A DNA stretch of 64,000 nt from Aphrocallistes beatrix. Taxonomy: Eukaryota > Porifera > Hexactinellida > Sceptrulophora > Aphrocallistidae. Below are positions 55,751 to 64,000 of the stretch, piece by piece. Under the pieces are notes generated by a model. That model searched no databases and was not told where the DNA came from. It saw only the letters and a list, made by a program, of their open reading frames with translations. The position numbers and the translations under genes are program-made. The stretch is taken from positions 930,001-994,000 of the forward strand of contig OY725500.1 in NCBI GenBank assembly GCA_963281255.1. Reading direction: 5' to 3'. How positions within the stretch are numbered: the first letter of the stretch is position 1; every line of letters begins with the position of its first letter.

Positions 55751-56079
55751 TTACCCCCATAATTATTTGAATTAATAATGCTACAACTGGACAATTTGAT
55801 ATCGTCAGAGTTGACTTTAATATCACATAAGTATTATTTTTAGGTCTGAAACTTGATATAATTTGATGTACTATTATGTATTACTGTTTATTCAACTCAG
55901 CTATTGAACAATATTATTTCCCATTCGACTCAGCTATTAAATAGTATATACCATTCGGATACTGTGAAATGTGTACCTAACTTTCCCGCCTAAAAATAAC
56001 CGTTGACGATTCTTTACTTTCCAATGATTCAATTAATTCACTGAAGATTTACAACCAAAAAAGGTTAATTAACAAAATA

Positions 56080-62491
<6,412 letters not shown>

Positions 62492-64000
62492 CTACAGGGG
62501 AGAACGTTTGTAAGTTTGCTCATTTTAAGGCTTTTAACCGTAGAATGCCCAGTGGGGACACAGTGTCCCCGATATCGCGGATGTCTCCCAGCCATTTTCT
62601 ATGCAACTGAAGCCATATAAATGCTGGGCATTCTACTGTTGAAAGCAGGGCTATTCTTAGACTTAATTGTGCTAATTAGCTAATGGAGCTACAGATACGC
62701 TGATTGGATCATACGACCCAGTTTTATTTTTCACTCGAGACCACATAATATTCCTGGGAATACAGTCCAGGAATAAAACTTTTGGAATGTGTAGGGAGAG
62801 ATAATATGGACTACGTGTCTTGTGATCTTCTAAGTGTATCTTTGAATTAATAAAAAAATTATAGAAATTATAAATTGGAATTAAAAGAAAGATGTTAAGC
62901 AAACTCTGCGAGTCCTTGGAATCTTGAATATATTGCGCAATGCGTTTCTAATATCTAGCAGGTAGTTTCCAGGAGGTATTTGTGGTATATGCACGTACAC
63001 CCGTTTGAATTAATCAATAAATATTATAGAAATTACACAATTGAAATACCGCAGTAATGGATATAGTGATGATGCTAGGGGCAAGGAATTTTGAGCCAAA
63101 TTATCACTACAGTAGAAGCCGTGTACAGGGAACCACTGCCTAACAGCGACACGCCCTGACAGGTGGGAGTCTAGATGAACTCTTTTATTGGGGAAAAGAA
63201 TCCAGTTTGAATCAAACCCGTATGGTAGGCTATGGATAGAGGTAATACTAGAAGATGTTATTAGGCACATTACCGGTACCCTGCAATACAATTAAGAACT
63301 ACACCCTTAGCACTACATACAGCAGTGCACTACGTTACGATACTGAGAGTCAATAATCCATCGTTACTGGTACAAACTCTGTTGTAGTTTGAACTCGTTC
63401 ACGCCCTAAACTTAAATTCCCGACTTAGCTCATGGATTGAAAAACTAAACTTATTATCTTGATGAGAATCCTATTTAATACACATTGAAAATTGTGAACT
63501 AAAACAATTACAGTTGACTCCGCTTAATAGGGTTACATCAGTCAGGGGACATTTTGCCTCGATTAAGCGGAGAACCCTATTAACCGAAAATATTTTGTAT
63601 TAGCTTCTATGTGTGAAAACTATTCCGGTCCTGCAAAAAGTGGTCGGATTAAGCGGAGTCGAAAATACGCAAGTAATTTTATTTTGTCATATACAGTCAA
63701 CTCCGCTTAATTGGGACAAGTCTCCAGGAACGGAATGTGGTTTCCCAGCATAGAAGCTAATACTAAATGTCATCGGTTAATTAGGAACTCTGCTTAATCG
63801 GGGTAAAATATCCGGGACCAAAGTGTCCCGATTAAGCGGAGTCACCTGTATGTAGGTGAAAAAATAATTTGAGTTTTCTAGAACTCCATAAATAATTTTG
63901 ATTTTTATGTTATAATACTTGTATGTAGTTAATATTTGCTTTTAATAAGTTAAAAATTTAATGAAACTTTTAACAGTTTCCAGGACAGTTCTACCATTTT
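62492..64000. other. DHX16 upstream intron, no exon recognised
   Basis: Palindromic MITE at ~62525-62641 (GTAGAATGCCCAG ... CTGGGCATTCTAC, with an inner GGGGACACAGTGTCCCC). Two further MITEs sit 30 bp apart: 63511-63663 (CAGTTGACTCCGCTTAATAGGG family, right end truncated) and 63694-63848 (CAGTCAACTCCGCTTAATTGGG, complete). The exon preceding 62491 must lie further right. Confidence 0.65.

Larger units (their letters stand above)
52446..56079. other. 3.6-kb gene-poor region
   Basis: No coding sequence recognised. Contains a foldback mariner-like element (53175-53939) and a MITE (55452-55750). 53940-55451 is AT-rich sequence in which I see nothing. Confidence 0.55.

Overview
The window is nuclear DNA of an animal. 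Spliceosomal introns have GT..AG borders, there are AATAAA signals, and the genes are animal families (prolyl 3-hydroxylase, tetraspanin, RIPOR, CELF, TMEM63, EAPP, MIX23). The DNA is AT-rich, full of short inverted-repeat transposons, and mixes intronless genes with one very intron-rich gene. I take it to be an invertebrate and cannot place the phylum from sequence alone.

Layout. 1-8784: two convergent, near-identical copies of a large gene with an N-terminal ferritin-like domain form an inverted duplication around a spacer holding a dead mariner and satellite-like repeats. 8785-16331: repeat-rich, with a decayed C-terminal fragment of a TMEM63 gene at 12365. 16332-18287: prolyl 3-hydroxylase. 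18755-22430: an intact TMEM63 channel gene between two inverted repeat arms. 24422-30094: PP2C phosphatase, tRNA-His guanylyltransferase and a probable ciliary microtubule protein on +, then a LisH protein on -. 30707-49666 (-): a RIPOR-family gene that I assembled into 30 exons in one continuous frame (899 aa). Its introns hold four genes on the opposite strand: MIX23, a coiled-coil protein, a CELF/Bruno RNA-binding protein and EAPP. 51267-52445 (-): SPT2 histone chaperone. 56080-62491 (-): the last three coding exons of the splicing helicase DHX16, with a tetraspanin gene nested on + in a 4.3-kb intron.

Mobile DNA: at least seven families of short palindromic or inverted-repeat elements. 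Six have pogo/Tigger-like termini or close variants at TA; others are hAT-like with 8-bp duplications, TTAA-flanked, or mariner-like. There is also a satellite-plus-hairpin repeat resembling non-autonomous Helitron-like elements. One element is nested inside another (22857-23197), and one lies about 13 bp from a splice donor (62113/62126).

The genes are mostly unrelated housekeeping functions and do not form a pathway. The strongest unusual items are the inverted duplication of the ferritin-like gene, the four-gene nesting inside RIPOR, and the inverted repeats flanking TMEM63. All identities are by eye from translated motifs; no database search was possible.
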